Shown here piece by piece: positions 9,974 to 29,600 of a stretch of DNA of 64,000 nt. Each line of letters begins with the position of its first letter. The stretch's first letter is position 1. This DNA comes from Prunella strophiata (lineage: Eukaryota; Chordata; Aves; Passeriformes; Prunellidae): NCBI GenBank assembly GCA_036583965.1, contig JAZBQD010000015.1, positions 71,278,330 through 71,342,329 of the forward strand. The letters run 5' to 3'. The notes beneath the pieces were generated by a model. It saw nothing but the letters and a program-made list of their open reading frames with translations. It ran no database searches and was not told the origin of the DNA. Made by a program: the position numbers and the translations under genes.

Positions 9974-12900
9974 TTAAGATTTTGTCTCTTGTGTAATTTC
10001 CAAGCTTTTTGTTTCACATCCTCTAGAACGTTTCAAATCGTAGGCCCACACAGTGTCTATTCCCTCTCCAGTAGTATGATCTGGAATCCAGCAAGGGAAA
10101 GGGAAGCGACAGGCAATGATTCTGGCACTACAATCAAGTTCTTCTTCCAGCTTCTTCTCCAGCTGTGGCATCTGTTGAGTAACAAGAAAAACTTCTCAGA
10201 AACAGTAAAAAACGGGAGCATTCTCTTTAGAATCTAATTCAGGTGTTCAAGAGAAATCCAAGATTTGAGTAGTTGTTTTTTTTTAAATCTTAGGAGAGTT
10301 TTCATATATATTTTGGCTTTGATGCCTTGACAAAGAATATCTAAAACCAGAAAATGGTTATTTTCAAATTCAAATTAAATCAAAATCCATAAATTATCCC
10401 TTAAATTAAAAAAAAAACCAGCAAACCACAACTAAAACTGCTGGGAAAATACTTTGCATGCTCCAACTCACAATTCTTTTCAGTGGGATTCTTCTCTGAG
10501 GGAATAAAAGTTCAGCCTCCTGAATTTATGCTACTTATGACACCCCAAGGTTCATGAGCTATCGTGTGTTACCCAAAGGTCATCACAGCTCAAAATTTAC
10601 AGTCTAACACCAAGACTGATCCTGGGACACTCAAAACATCACACAGACAACAACCCAAAGCAAACATTCTGCTGTCACTCTATGGTAAAATACTGTTAAG
10701 CTAAATAATTGAAATTGAGTTTAGTCAAATCCACATCCCATTAACACAGGCATGTGAATCCCTTGAGCAGCATTCCATGAAAGAGAATGTAGAATCATGG
10801 AATGGTTTGGATTTTAAGGGACTTTTAAAGGTAGTCTAGTTGAACACCCCTGCCATGGGCTGGGACATCTTAAACTAGATCAGGTTGCTCAGAGCCCCAC
10901 CCAGTCCTCATCTACTGCCTCTCTGAGCAACCCGCTTCAGTGTTCCACCACTGTATTAGTAAAATTTTTCTTACTTACATCTAATATAAATATGCCCTCT
11001 TTTAGTTTAAAACTGTTATCCCTTGTCCTGTCCCTACAGGACCTATTAAAAAGTCTGTCCCAATCTTGTTTACAAGCCCCCTTTAAGTACTAAAAGGCCA
11101 CAATAAGTCTCCCCAGAGTTAAGTCTTCTTCAGGCTGAATAACCCAAATTCTCTCAGCCTGCCTCCAGAAAATGAGCTCCTCTGAACCCACTCCAACAGA
11201 TCCACATCCCTCTTGTGATGGGGTGCTCAGAGCTGGATGCAGCACTCCAAGTGGGGTCCCACCAGAGCCGAGCAAGGGGGCAGAATCCCCTCCCTCCCCT
11301 GCTGCCCACGCTGCTTTGGATGCAGCCCAGGACATGTTTGGCTTTCTGGGCTGTGAGTGCCCATGGCTGGGCCATGTCCAACCCCTCATCCACCAGCATT
11401 CCCAAGTCCTTCTGGGCAGGGCTGCTCTCCATCTGTTCATCCTCCAGCCTGTGCTGGTACTTAGAGTAACCCTGACCCAGGTGCAGCACTTGGTCTTGTT
11501 AAACCTCGTAATATTCCCATGGGCCCACTTCTTGTCCAGGTCCCTCTGGATGGCATCCTGACCTTCAAGGCACATTAACTGCACCACTCAGCTTGGTGTC
11601 GTCTGCAACCTTTTCTAAGAGTGCACTCAATCCCACTGCTTTATGCTATTGATGAAGACTATTAAGCAGTAAGTAAGGACACCTGAAGGATACCAATTTT
11701 AACTGATCTCCTTCTGGACATTGAGACATTGACCATTATCCTCTGAATGCAGCTATCAGACAGCTCCTTATCCACTGAACAGTCCAGCCACCAAATCCAT
11801 CTCTCCCCAGTGCAGAGAGCAGGATGCTGAGGGGAACTGTGTCATATACCAACTCTCCTTGGTTGAATACCTACAGTCCAGCTTTCCTCCACTCCCAAAA
11901 ATTGAGAGGATATGAAAGTCAGGGGAAATATCACTACTATTCATGCACATCCATTTGGAGTTCCTTTTATTCTTACATATTGTATCTCTCTGAATGAGTC
12001 ATTTTAATGGCAAACTCTACAGGCTACTTCTGTCACATGTAAACACTACTTACTTTGGTTATCATGATGTAGTATTTAAATATTAAAAAAAATTAAAAGG
12101 GCAGTAGTAATTTACAAATATAGCTGAATTTAAGTCACAAAGACAAAAATACATAAAATGTCACAAAAAATATAAAAGAAACAAAACCCAGAAGAACATT
12201 ATTAGAAAATAAAACTGACTAAAGAAAAGGTATTCCCAAAGGCTGCAAAGAGCTTCCACTATCACATACATGCAGGGTGGGTCTTTGATGTAATATCCTA
12301 TTATAGCTACATTTAAGCTAACAATGGAATATTTTAGGAAAATTACAGTCATAGATCTAATATACCAAAGAGATACCTCAAATTATTTTTAAGGCTGTGA
12401 TTTCATCCACACTGCAAATGCTTTTTAACATTTTTGCTGCCTTAAACAACTAGAAAAATAAGCCTACTAGCACCTTCAACAAACTAGAAAAATAAGCCCA
12501 CTTTGTTATCTCAAACTGAGTTGAGACACCAGAAAAATTTTCTTTACCAGAAAATATAAATACAGACTAATTTTTTTAGGAGCAATTATGAAAATTAGTG
12601 ACCCTGCATATCCATATTAGCACAAAATAATATGGATATATAAACATCATTAATACTTCAGCTAAGTTTAGCCAAAAAGAATTATATCCTTGAACCAGTC
12701 AAACTAGTTTTTAAGCTAAATATACCAGTTACATTACATGTAACAATCATACTGTATTTTATGTGAAAGCCAAGGGTTTGGGGGAATTTTTTGGTGTGTC
12801 AACATAGATACATAGTTTAGCAAACCTTTTGTACAGTATGTAAGCAGTTAAAATACACAGGAGCTGCAAACATGAACACCTGGCAAGAATTCCATCATCC

Positions 12901-15900
12901 TGCCCTGAACAAGTAAGTCTCTCTCTGCAGTAACTCAGAAACAAACACTGCCTTCCCCCCAGATACTTGCAAGAACAAGAGAGGTCTTAGTCTTCCCTGA
13001 AGATCAATAAACGTCAGGTTTTTAAAGCTAATCTCAGATATGAAATAAAAGCACTGTGTCAAAGCATCAAATCATGCCAGCATTATTTAAAAAGCTAAAG
13101 AGATCTATTGTTCCTTAGTAAAAAAAGAAGAAATGCATTAAGGTTTCTAGAAAATTAATTTAGTCATTCAGGAGGCTGAGCATTAACAACTTCCAAAGTC
13201 AATTCAAAGGGGATCACAAGCAAACAAATGCTCAGGAAACACAGAGGTTCGTATGTTTGCATCTGTTGCATTTATGACAGTACTTTTGCTGAAAGAATTT
13301 AACCTAGAATTTACTGGATCTACAAAAGTTATTCTGAGCCCTATAGCTACCCTTTCTATCACAGCTGTTACTAACGTATCCCACTTTAATACACTTAAAA
13401 GTTAATTCAGTATTGCTGCTGGATTTACTCACATTTTCCCAGGGCATTTCTTTATTCCTAGTTTACTGAGCCAGTTTTCCTCACCAGCACTTTTCCCCTC
13501 GGTGCAACAGCAGAATTCCTGACTGCAAATCCAAACGTTTCCAGTGCCCCCTGCCGGAACTCAGGCAAGGGAGCATGTAACACCCAGGGCTGGCAGCATG
13601 AGGAACGTCCCGGTGCTCACTAATATCCCACCCATACCCACTCCAGTTTCCATTACAGGTTACAATTGGAATCTGAAGTAAAGATTTACTTCTGGTGCCA
13701 CTGAAAAAGCAAACAAAAAAGCATGGAATAGGAAGGTTTATTATTTCTTCCTGTTACAGCTGCAGGAATGTTTTCAGTGTATGCTGAATGGTATGGCATC
13801 ACATAAAGCTCTTCACTCACTTCATCTCACACCTGCCTTAGCAAAGGAACAAGCAATACAGAAGCACAGGATGACAGGATTGGGCTTGTTCAGCCTGGAA
13901 AAGAGATGGCTTCAGGGGGACCTAACTGCAAGCTCCCAGTACCTGAAGGGAGCCTACAAGATGGAGAGGGACCTTCTACAAGCACATGCAGTGACAGGAC
14001 AAGGGGGAAGAGCTTCAAACTGAAAGAGAGTAGGTTTAGATTGTTATTATAAAGAAATTCTTCCCATGAGGGTGGTGAGGCAATGGAACAGGTTGCCCAG
14101 AGAAGTCATGGATGCCCCAGCCGTGGAGTTGCTCAAACCAGGTTGGATGGAGCTCTGAGGAACCTGGTCTAGTCAAAAGTGTCCCTGCTCGTGGCAGAGG
14201 GGCTGGAACTAGAGAAGGTTGTGTGCAGACCTCATAGCAACCTTCCAGTATCAGAAGGGAGCCTACAGGGAGGAATCTCCTGATGAAGCTAGAGGGGGTC
14301 GCTTCATCAGGAATTGTAGAGATAGGACAATGGAGAATGGAAAAATTAAAGGGGAAATTTAGGTTAGACATTAGGAAGAAATTCTTTACTGTGAGGGTGG
14401 TGAGGCACTGCAACAGGTTGTCTAAGGAGTTTCTGGATGCCCCAACCCTGGCAGTGTTCAAAGCCAGGTTGGATAAGGCCTTGAGCAACCTGGCCTAGTG
14501 GGAGGTATCCTACGCAAAGGGGGGTTGGGACTTGATGATGTTTAAGGTCCCTTCCAACCCTTAATATTCTATGATTATTACTGACTACCTTTGACCATCT
14601 GCAGGTTAATTCATTTTGCAGATTAATGTAGTAACACTGAATCCCTTGGCATTAAAATAATCAAACATTGTAACATAACTAAACAGTATAGTAAATAAAA
14701 TACAATAGTATAATAAAAATAAAAAAAAATAGTAAGCTTACCATTTGAGGTACTCCAAAAACAACAACATTTCTATAATGGGAAAAAGAAACCTAAAATA
14801 AAATTTGAGAACAAATTTTATGGAAAATGGCATTTATAGTTAGAGAAATTATCACCATTCTTTTCTCCTAATCCCTCTAGCTGCACTTCTTTCAACAGGG
14901 ATTTAGACCAAAAATATGTAAGGAGATCCCTTACCAACTTTTCATCACAAAAACTTCCACATAAAGAAAACTTTATACTGCTGAACAGCAAAAATTTTCT
15001 ACTGTCTAGCCAAGAATATGGAATAGCAATTCTAGAAGCACAGAAAGCATTAATTTAGAAAATACCTACATGACTTTACTAATAACTAAAGAGTTATTTT
15101 CACAACTCCTGTATGTGATAAAATCATATATGCTTTACATTTGCCTGTTCTTTTGTTAAATGTTAGCTAGCTATAAAAACTTCCTAGGCATTCTAATGAC
15201 TGAGCTTCTTCCACTCAGAGCCATGAAGTTCTCCTGTGTTCCTCTCTGAACACAAACACCCCCACAGCCAAAAAAAACCCTCCTACCTAATTCATCAGGC
15301 CCAGGCTTGCTCAAGGAGCCTCTACTGACAAAGGAAGCTCTTGAATGAAGCCCAAAAGCAGCAGACCAGCACACTGAGCCCACAGAAACCAGATTCCCAG
15401 CACAAGTACTTTGCTCAAAGCCCAGTGTAGCACCTTGTGGTCAGACAGCATTTCAGCTCTTTCAGGAAAGTATTTCCAAACTTATAAAATCTTTCAACCA
15501 TCCCAGATCCATTCTTACATAATTCACTACCTACCTTCCATAAGTCTGAAATATAAAATTTGGTGTTCTGATGTACTCCATCTCTCCAGGCACGATATCT
15601 GGAGTACCAGACTAGCCAGGGATTCAATTCATAACCAACAGCCTGGAATCCCTTTTTTGCAGCTGCTATCACCTACGAGGAAGAAAATAAATCTTCACTT
15701 AGAAACATAAAAGTCTATTCACCTAAAGAGGAGCACACAGTTTTATTTAAAATATAAATCAAAGGAAAGCACTTTTCTAAGTCACCCTGGTTTTAATGCC
15801 CAACAGATCAGCTGTATAGTGAACAAAACTCAGAACTACATTTTACTATTATTACTAGTCCAACTGAAATATAGTCAGGCAAATAAAATGAAAACAAACA

Positions 15901-17846
15901 TTCACAGGGCAAAGCTGTGAGCTTGCAGTACATCTATGATCTACATAAAAGTTTAACTTGGAATTAAAGAGCACCAACATTGATCACAGAGAGAACAGTG
16001 AAACTCACAAGCAAAACCACTCAAAATTAGAGTGTCACTTATTTGAAAAGCAGTGAGGGATAGGCACTTGAGCAGCCCCTGAATCAGAGCCAAAATGACA
16101 TACCAATAGAAAGAGCATGAAAGTAATCTGTTGATCCACATTTAAAATAAAAAAAATTTAAAATTCACTGATTTCTAGAATAAAGGTTTAAGACATAATT
16201 TAAAAGGTTACGGCAAACTTCTAATCAGGAACCGCCTGATGAACCATGAATTACAAAACAAGCAAGGTGAAATCAGGAAGTACACATTTCCTAACAGAAC
16301 TTCTCAAACAACTTTACCTGTACTGTGTATTTCACACTGTTAAAATAATGCATCTTCCATCACACACAGAGCACTTGCAAATTCACCAAAAGAATCCAAC
16401 ATGTTTGCCACACTTGCAAACATGGTAAATATCTTCATATTTACCCAGCAATTACACCTGAGTAAGTGCTAAGTAATTAAAAGCATCTGAAGAGACTTTT
16501 TTCAGGACAGATGCATCAAGGAAGCACCAAGTATTAATTTTTAGGCACCTGGCTTTCCAAATAGTCTTCAGTCTCCATTTAGGCACCTATATATCATAAT
16601 TAATGACACAAGTACCTATTGAAATTAAATGCATCTGATGAGAAGTCAGCAGCCACAATGATGAACAGAGAGAACATCAGAAACTGCAGTTATCTCATGT
16701 CTGAATTTTTTGGTCTTTCTCCTACCCAGGCACAATTCAAGCAATCTTCACAGATTTAGGGTTCCAAATATTTTTTTTTTTTTTTACATGGACAAATAGC
16801 TGACTCATTCACATAAAAACATGGGCAAAGGACAGCATTCAAGAACTCATGCACTTCCATCAAAAAGCACCACCCTGTTGCTAAATCTGACTTGAAGCAG
16901 ATAGTTACAGAAAAGCACACAAAACATCACAGCAAGAAAAGAAAAACCAAACCACACAATTTTTCACTATGTCCTCACCACATTTCACAAACTGGGGCTC
17001 AAGCAATACCCTGGAAACACAGTATCACTTTTTCTTTCATGATTCTCACCATTTCTCTTGGTGTTTATTCTAGTTTCACCAGATGGATTTGGAAATGGGG
17101 AAGCCAGCACTGCACAAAGGTTTGAAGACTACAGTTCTAACAACACCAGGATTTTTGTTTTTATAATCCATCACTCATTGCCTGTTTCTTTTTGCACTTC
17201 CATCACCTTTATACATCAAGCATCTCACAGCCTCACTTGCTGCAGCTACACACCTTTGTGGAATCACAGCTCTTTGTCAATCAGTACCAAAACTCTGATT
17301 GTATCTTTTCCAGTGAATGCACTGAGTCCCTACAGTCACCACAGTGACATTTTGTCCACTACCTTGGTCAAGCTACAGGTAAGACTGCAGCAAAAACTAT
17401 TTATTACTCATCAAAACTGAATGTAAACCTTTCTCAGCTTTGATCCTTTCCATAAGACTCAGACACAACTACCGGATGTCAAAGACATTTTTAAGTGTGA
17501 GAAAACGCAGCCCCAGCACTTTGGCACTTTTTTAAGAGGTGATCTAAAAGGAAGGCAACATCCATCACTTACAATGCGGCCATCCCCGCTACCAATGTCA
17601 ACTAGGGAGCCACTTCTGTTTTCCAACATTTTCAGCACATTCTGGATCTGAGCGGCGGTGGCAGGAACGAAGGGCAGGCACACCTTCCTCAGGGCCGGGG
17701 TCACGAAGGGGGTGGCCACAGCATAGAGGGCCACCAAGGTCCCTCCCACAGCGGCCGTGACCAGCAGGCCCCCAGCCGCTCCTGCGGGAGCCGCGCTCGC
17801 CCTCCTCCAGCGGGGCCTCCTGCGCCGCCGCCCGGGACACTGGCGC
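9974..17846 (-). CDS. ATPSCKMT: ATP synthase c-subunit lysine N-methyltransferase, four coding exons (first exon not located)
   Basis: This enzyme (formerly FAM173B) trimethylates a lysine of the c subunit of mitochondrial ATP synthase; it is a membrane-anchored seven-beta-strand SAM methyltransferase. Exons in transcript order are 17573-17846, 15535-15672, 14742-14792 and 9974-10171, all with GT-AG borders and phase-0 junctions. The first exon carries the hydrophobic anchor ([18 protein letters not shown]) and SAM motif I ([11 protein letters not shown]). The second gives [17 protein letters not shown]. The third is a 51-bp exon coding a [10 protein letters not shown] motif. The last ends in ACRFPFP and [11 protein letters not shown], then a divergent tail and stop at 9974. 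The start codon is unresolved: the acceptor at 17847-17848 implies another 5' exon. In exon 17573-17846 the frame that best resembles mammalian N-termini differs by one base from the frame of the anchor (see findings). It is transcribed divergently from CCT5. Confidence 0.9.
10172..10789. other. ATPSCKMT last-intron sequence, nothing else seen
   Basis: AT-rich intron sequence between the last exon and the CR1 fragment. I recognise no RNA gene or repeat in it. Confidence 0.5.
10790..11910 (-). mobile_element. CR1 LINE, 3' part including reverse-transcriptase C-terminus (antisense to window, defective)
   Basis: The element begins with the antisense CR1 3' end ('gaatcatggaatggtttgg', then 'cccctgccatgggctggga'). 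It continues through sequence whose minus-strand translation resembles the C-terminal part of CR1 ORF2, with words such as DLDKKWA and MLHLGQG split between frames. The frame is interrupted repeatedly, so it is a dead 5'-truncated copy. It lies in the last intron of ATPSCKMT, in the same orientation as that gene. Confidence 0.85.
11911..13840. other. ATPSCKMT intron, no further feature recognised
   Basis: AT-rich intron sequence with no credible exon, RNA gene or named repeat. Confidence 0.5.
13850..14215 (+). mobile_element. CR1 LINE 3' fragment, first of a tandem pair
   Basis: It carries the sense CR1 landmarks 'ttgttcagcctggaaaagag', 'ttcttcccatgagggtggtg' and 'caggttgcccagagaagt', in order. 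It ends before the usual microsatellite tail and is followed immediately by a second CR1 copy in the same orientation. It lies in the ATPSCKMT last intron, antisense to the gene. Confidence 0.85.
14216..14575 (+). mobile_element. CR1 LINE 3' fragment, second of a tandem pair
   Basis: It repeats the same CR1 landmarks as its neighbour ('ggttagacattaggaagaaa', 'ctgtgagggtggtgaggcac') and runs to a proper CR1 3' end at 14530-14575 with 'taaggtcccttccaaccctt' and an ATTCTATGATT tail. Its 5' end joins the previous copy directly, either by independent insertion next to it or by duplication. Confidence 0.85.
15673..17572. other. ATPSCKMT intron, no other feature recognised
   Basis: Intron between the exon ending at 17573 and the exon starting at 15672. 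I find neither a further ATPSCKMT exon nor an RNA gene; the open frames inside are short and lysine- or serine-rich by composition. Confidence 0.55.
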
Positions 17847-18663
17847 CTGGGGACGGACAGACAGCGCTTTCGCTCATGTGAGACAAATCAGTGTCTTGTA
17901 GCAAAGAGCTGCGACCTAAGAGATGAAAAGAAACCACCCCTACACTTCAGCCGATCCCAAGGAAGCGCTACAGCTGCTGGAAAGCTGAGGCACGAGGGGG
18001 CAGGAACGCGGTTCCCATACAAAGCCCTGGCCCTGCACACGCGGGCGGGCAGCAGCGCGCCCCGGACAGCTCAAGGGCGGCGCAGGCGGGGACCTCCCCA
18101 ACACGGGAACACGTCTTGCTCCTCCTCCTTTGCGGAGGAACTTTTCCCTAGGACACAGCGACACCCACCACCACCACCCAGCCCAACTCGCCAATGGGCA
18201 ACCCGGCCTCATGCTCGGCCCGCAACACTTATAGGAACGGGCAGTACCACTTCACTGTGAAGGGGCGGGGGGACCGGAACCTTTCCGAAGGCGCTCCGGA
18301 GGGAAGCGCCGCGCACGCTTTTCCCACCGCGAGTCTGTCTTCCCTCCTCCGCCCTCACGTCACCCAGCGCAGCCCGCTACCCGTACTCCGCCCCGTTCGG
18401 TACATTCTCCCTCCCTTCTTCCCTTCTTCCCTCCTTCGCTCCCCGCCCCCGTGAGCCGTGCGGCCGCCAGCGCCGCGCTCCTCCCCCGGCGCCGCGCGGC
18501 TTCCAGAAGGCTCCGCCGGGGGCGCCACAAATCTCCCGACCGTAAAATACGTCGCAGTGTCTAGCGACCGCGCAGGCGCGGGGCGGCGCGCGGCGTCGCG
18601 GCGGGCGCGGCGGCTTCCGGGCGGAGCGCGCGGGCGGCGGCGGCCGGAGCAGGCGGTGCAGCC

Positions 18664-26455
<7,792 letters not shown>

Positions 26456-26589
26456 AGAGTGAAGGTTGAAAAGCAGGAAACATTAAGGGGCCACAGCAGT
26501 AGCGAAGACTGTAGTATTCTGATGCTTCATCTTCAGCTATTTATTCTGGACACTTTTTGTTTCTCATACTGTAATGGCTAGTTGTTGGA

Positions 26590-26595
26590 AATAAA
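26590..26595 (+). terminator. Polyadenylation signal of CCT5
   Basis: Canonical AATAAA 134 bases after the stop used here (26453-26455), giving a short 3' UTR of about 150-160 bases. TG-rich sequence follows at 26609-26640. Confidence 0.85.
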
Positions 26596-26615
26596 ACAAT
26601 TTAGCACTGGTGATT

Positions 26616-29600
26616 TCAAGACTTGTTTCAGAAGTATTGTTGCATCTTTTCTTAGGTATAAATATTCATAGAAAATACTTCCTAAATGTATAGGGAAAAC
26701 ATAAATAATGCAGCAGTAAAATTGAATGAGTCATTTTCCATTGTTCCTTATGGGGAAAGCCCACAGATTCTCATTTTAAGAGGTCTGTCACTTTTTTAAC
26801 TAATTAATTAAATATCAACCAATTATTTTAGCTTCCAGTAATTCTCATATGTTTAATATATTAAGTATGAAGTTTCAGTATGAAGATTTAAAGCAAGCTG
26901 TGTTCCATGCTTCCAGTTGTTTCAGTTTTTTTCTCCTTGTCCTCTTCCCTAATTTATGAGGGATTAGGGAGGGTTTTTTTTCCCAGGGGTATACACATTC
27001 TACCAAGTGAAGGTTTTCCCCAGAACTTTGTCTGTAGTACCACAGTTGAGTGCACTTACTCAAAAGGTCCCCAGTATGATCTGAGAGTGGTAGAGTAAAA
27101 TTGATTAGTAAGGTGCCTTGCCTGTGAAACAATCAGCAAGAAACAAGTGGTAGACCAGAACTAAGGTACAATTTCTTTGAAATATTTCAGAAGTGAGGGA
27201 AGTGTTACAAACACCAACTCGGCATTATTTGTGTTACATAGGGCAGAGGAAGCTCTTTACTAGCCAGTGTTTGCTAGCAGGTCATGTTCTGATTGCTTTT
27301 TGCTGTGACTACCTCGCTTGAGTCAAACAAAACCTTTCAGTGAGTGTTTGATAGAGGAAGAAGGGTAGAAACAAGTTTACTAATTACAGGACTGGTTTTA
27401 TTTCTAGAACTGTTTGAGGATAAATCATGCAAAGCTTTATTGCCATTGATAAAGAATTAGTAGTGGGTGTTTCATCATTACTCTTTTGCCTCTTCCCAAA
27501 TTAGCTTCATGTAGATGCAGTTCAATGGACAACAACAGTTAATCAGTTTTACTGCTGCCAAGCTTTGGCATTCTGAATATGTTCAGCTTTGTAAGTGTGA
27601 TTCTGAAAACCCATAAATACCTGGGCTCGTGTAGAGCTGTCTCTTACTTTGTTTGCTAATACAAAAGGAAAACAACTGTAGCTAGAACTTAAAAGGGAGC
27701 AGTGTACTTGTACTAATGTACTTCTTTCACCTCATGGTGAAGTTGTGCATGTGATAGAAGGGAAGTGAGAAAACAGCTATTCCAGTTCTACTGTTTTTCA
27801 TCTTCTGTTCCTTGGCGTGGTTGAACCCCCTTTGCTATCTAAGCCCCACATGAGTTACAGGTTCTGGCTGTAAACTGCTGCTTAATACAGAAGCCCCTAG
27901 GAACACAGGACAAATTACTTTGAAAAATTAAATTATGGCTTTACTGATGTGGCTCTAGGAAATTAACATTTTGTTCTCTGTATATAAGTACTTGTTAGTA
28001 CTCAACTAGATCTTAGTATGGGAAGTCTGAAGCTTGATAATGGAACTTTGATAAAATTTTAAGAAATGGAAGTGGTTAATTTTTTCAGGGGTTTGTACTT
28101 CAGCATAACAAATGTATGGCATTAGCACTGTCAGTCAGTGCTGCATAGAGGCAACTGGAGGACAAATGGCTTTCATCACAGCATGCAACATACAACTGGA
28201 ACTATTAAACCAAATTAATGAAACAACTGCAGCTCAAACTGGTACACTTTCACAGCAGGAGTAATTAAATTTTTGCTTTGACAGAACAGTGGAAATACCC
28301 ATATTGGTAATTTATGCGCTGTCTGGCTCTGGTCAAACAAAACAGGAAACAGCTGAATAGCAAATTTGGGGGAGGCAAACACTGATGTTCAAATTAATCA
28401 TGGTCTGTTTCTAACCACTGGGAAATAAGAGCCTGGCCTGATGGTGTGTTTGGAGATGAGGTCCATGAGCCCTACTCTTCGTGCTCCATGACTCCTGGGA
28501 AAATGCAGGGTTCACCACGGGAGGGCAACATCCACCCATCACTGCCACAGCAGACTGCGTCTGGATTTTTCAAAGCAAGCTGAGGCAGCCAGCAGGTCTT
28601 TCCCAGCATCACTGACATGGCACACAGATGTCATCAATAAGACATGAATCTTTACAACTTCCTCTCAAGGGCTCAGTTACTTGAGCTAATTTCATGACTA
28701 AGTTCCATGTGTCCTTTTAGATCCAAGTTTTCACATCTTCCTAGGACCCTTAACCTGGCCCTGCCTGTGTGTCCTGCTACTTCTAGTCCCCCTGTTACCA
28801 GCTGTCTTTTCCCAGCCTTGTCTGTTGGTCTCTCCTGCTGCATTCCCAAGCCTGGGCTCCTTTCCTCCTCTGATCTCACACCTCTGTGCTGAGACACTTG
28901 TCTTTGCAGGGGCACAAGGCAAGGCTGCCAGGAGCTCAGAGCACAGCACACAGTCTCCTCTCACTCCCTCACACTGCAGCAGCTGGGGGGCTGTGCATTC
29001 AGGACTGAGCTTTTGACTTCGGATGCACCACAGTCTGAGAGGATTTTTTCAGGAATAGGGTTAAGCAGAGCTGTGAAGCAATCTTATTTCTCTGCAGACA
29101 CTTTTTAATACAAATGCACTCTTCCACTTTTGAGGGAAAAATTCGCTTTTTGATCATTTCTGCATACTGCATGGGGAAAGATGGCTTATAATGTGAACAT
29201 TTCCATCCCAGTGATCCAATGTGACCAGTTTATGGATAGGATCTTAAGTGGAGCTAGTCAAGCAGGTCTTACTAATCTGCAGGTCTGTTAGCTCTCCCTC
29301 TAATACAAATAATTTGGATATTAGGATACCTACTTATCTAATTAATCTGAGTGGCTCCAGAACCTACCTGGGCTGTATGTCCTTATGCTAAGTCTGCACA
29401 GACAAGGGGGCACCATGGTGGCTACTCTGCTCTGTGGCAGGATGGCAGGACTGTCCCTTGCAGTATTGCTGTTACCTAGGCCGTGGGGATGGTCATTACA
29501 CCCTCTGGACTCATCATCATCTGAGGAGCAATGATTCAGTTTTGGTTTGGGTCTGGGACACTAACTTTGTTGGTCCTCCCTGCATAGAAGTACCTCTCCA

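Noticed and set aside
11090..11587. 165-codon minus-strand frame
   Set aside because: This is the decayed reverse-transcriptase end of a CR1 element with frameshifts, not a host gene.
18282..18300. Possible heat-shock element upstream of CCT5 (GAA and TTC half-sites)
   Set aside because: The half-site spacing is wrong for a standard HSE, so the match is not supported.
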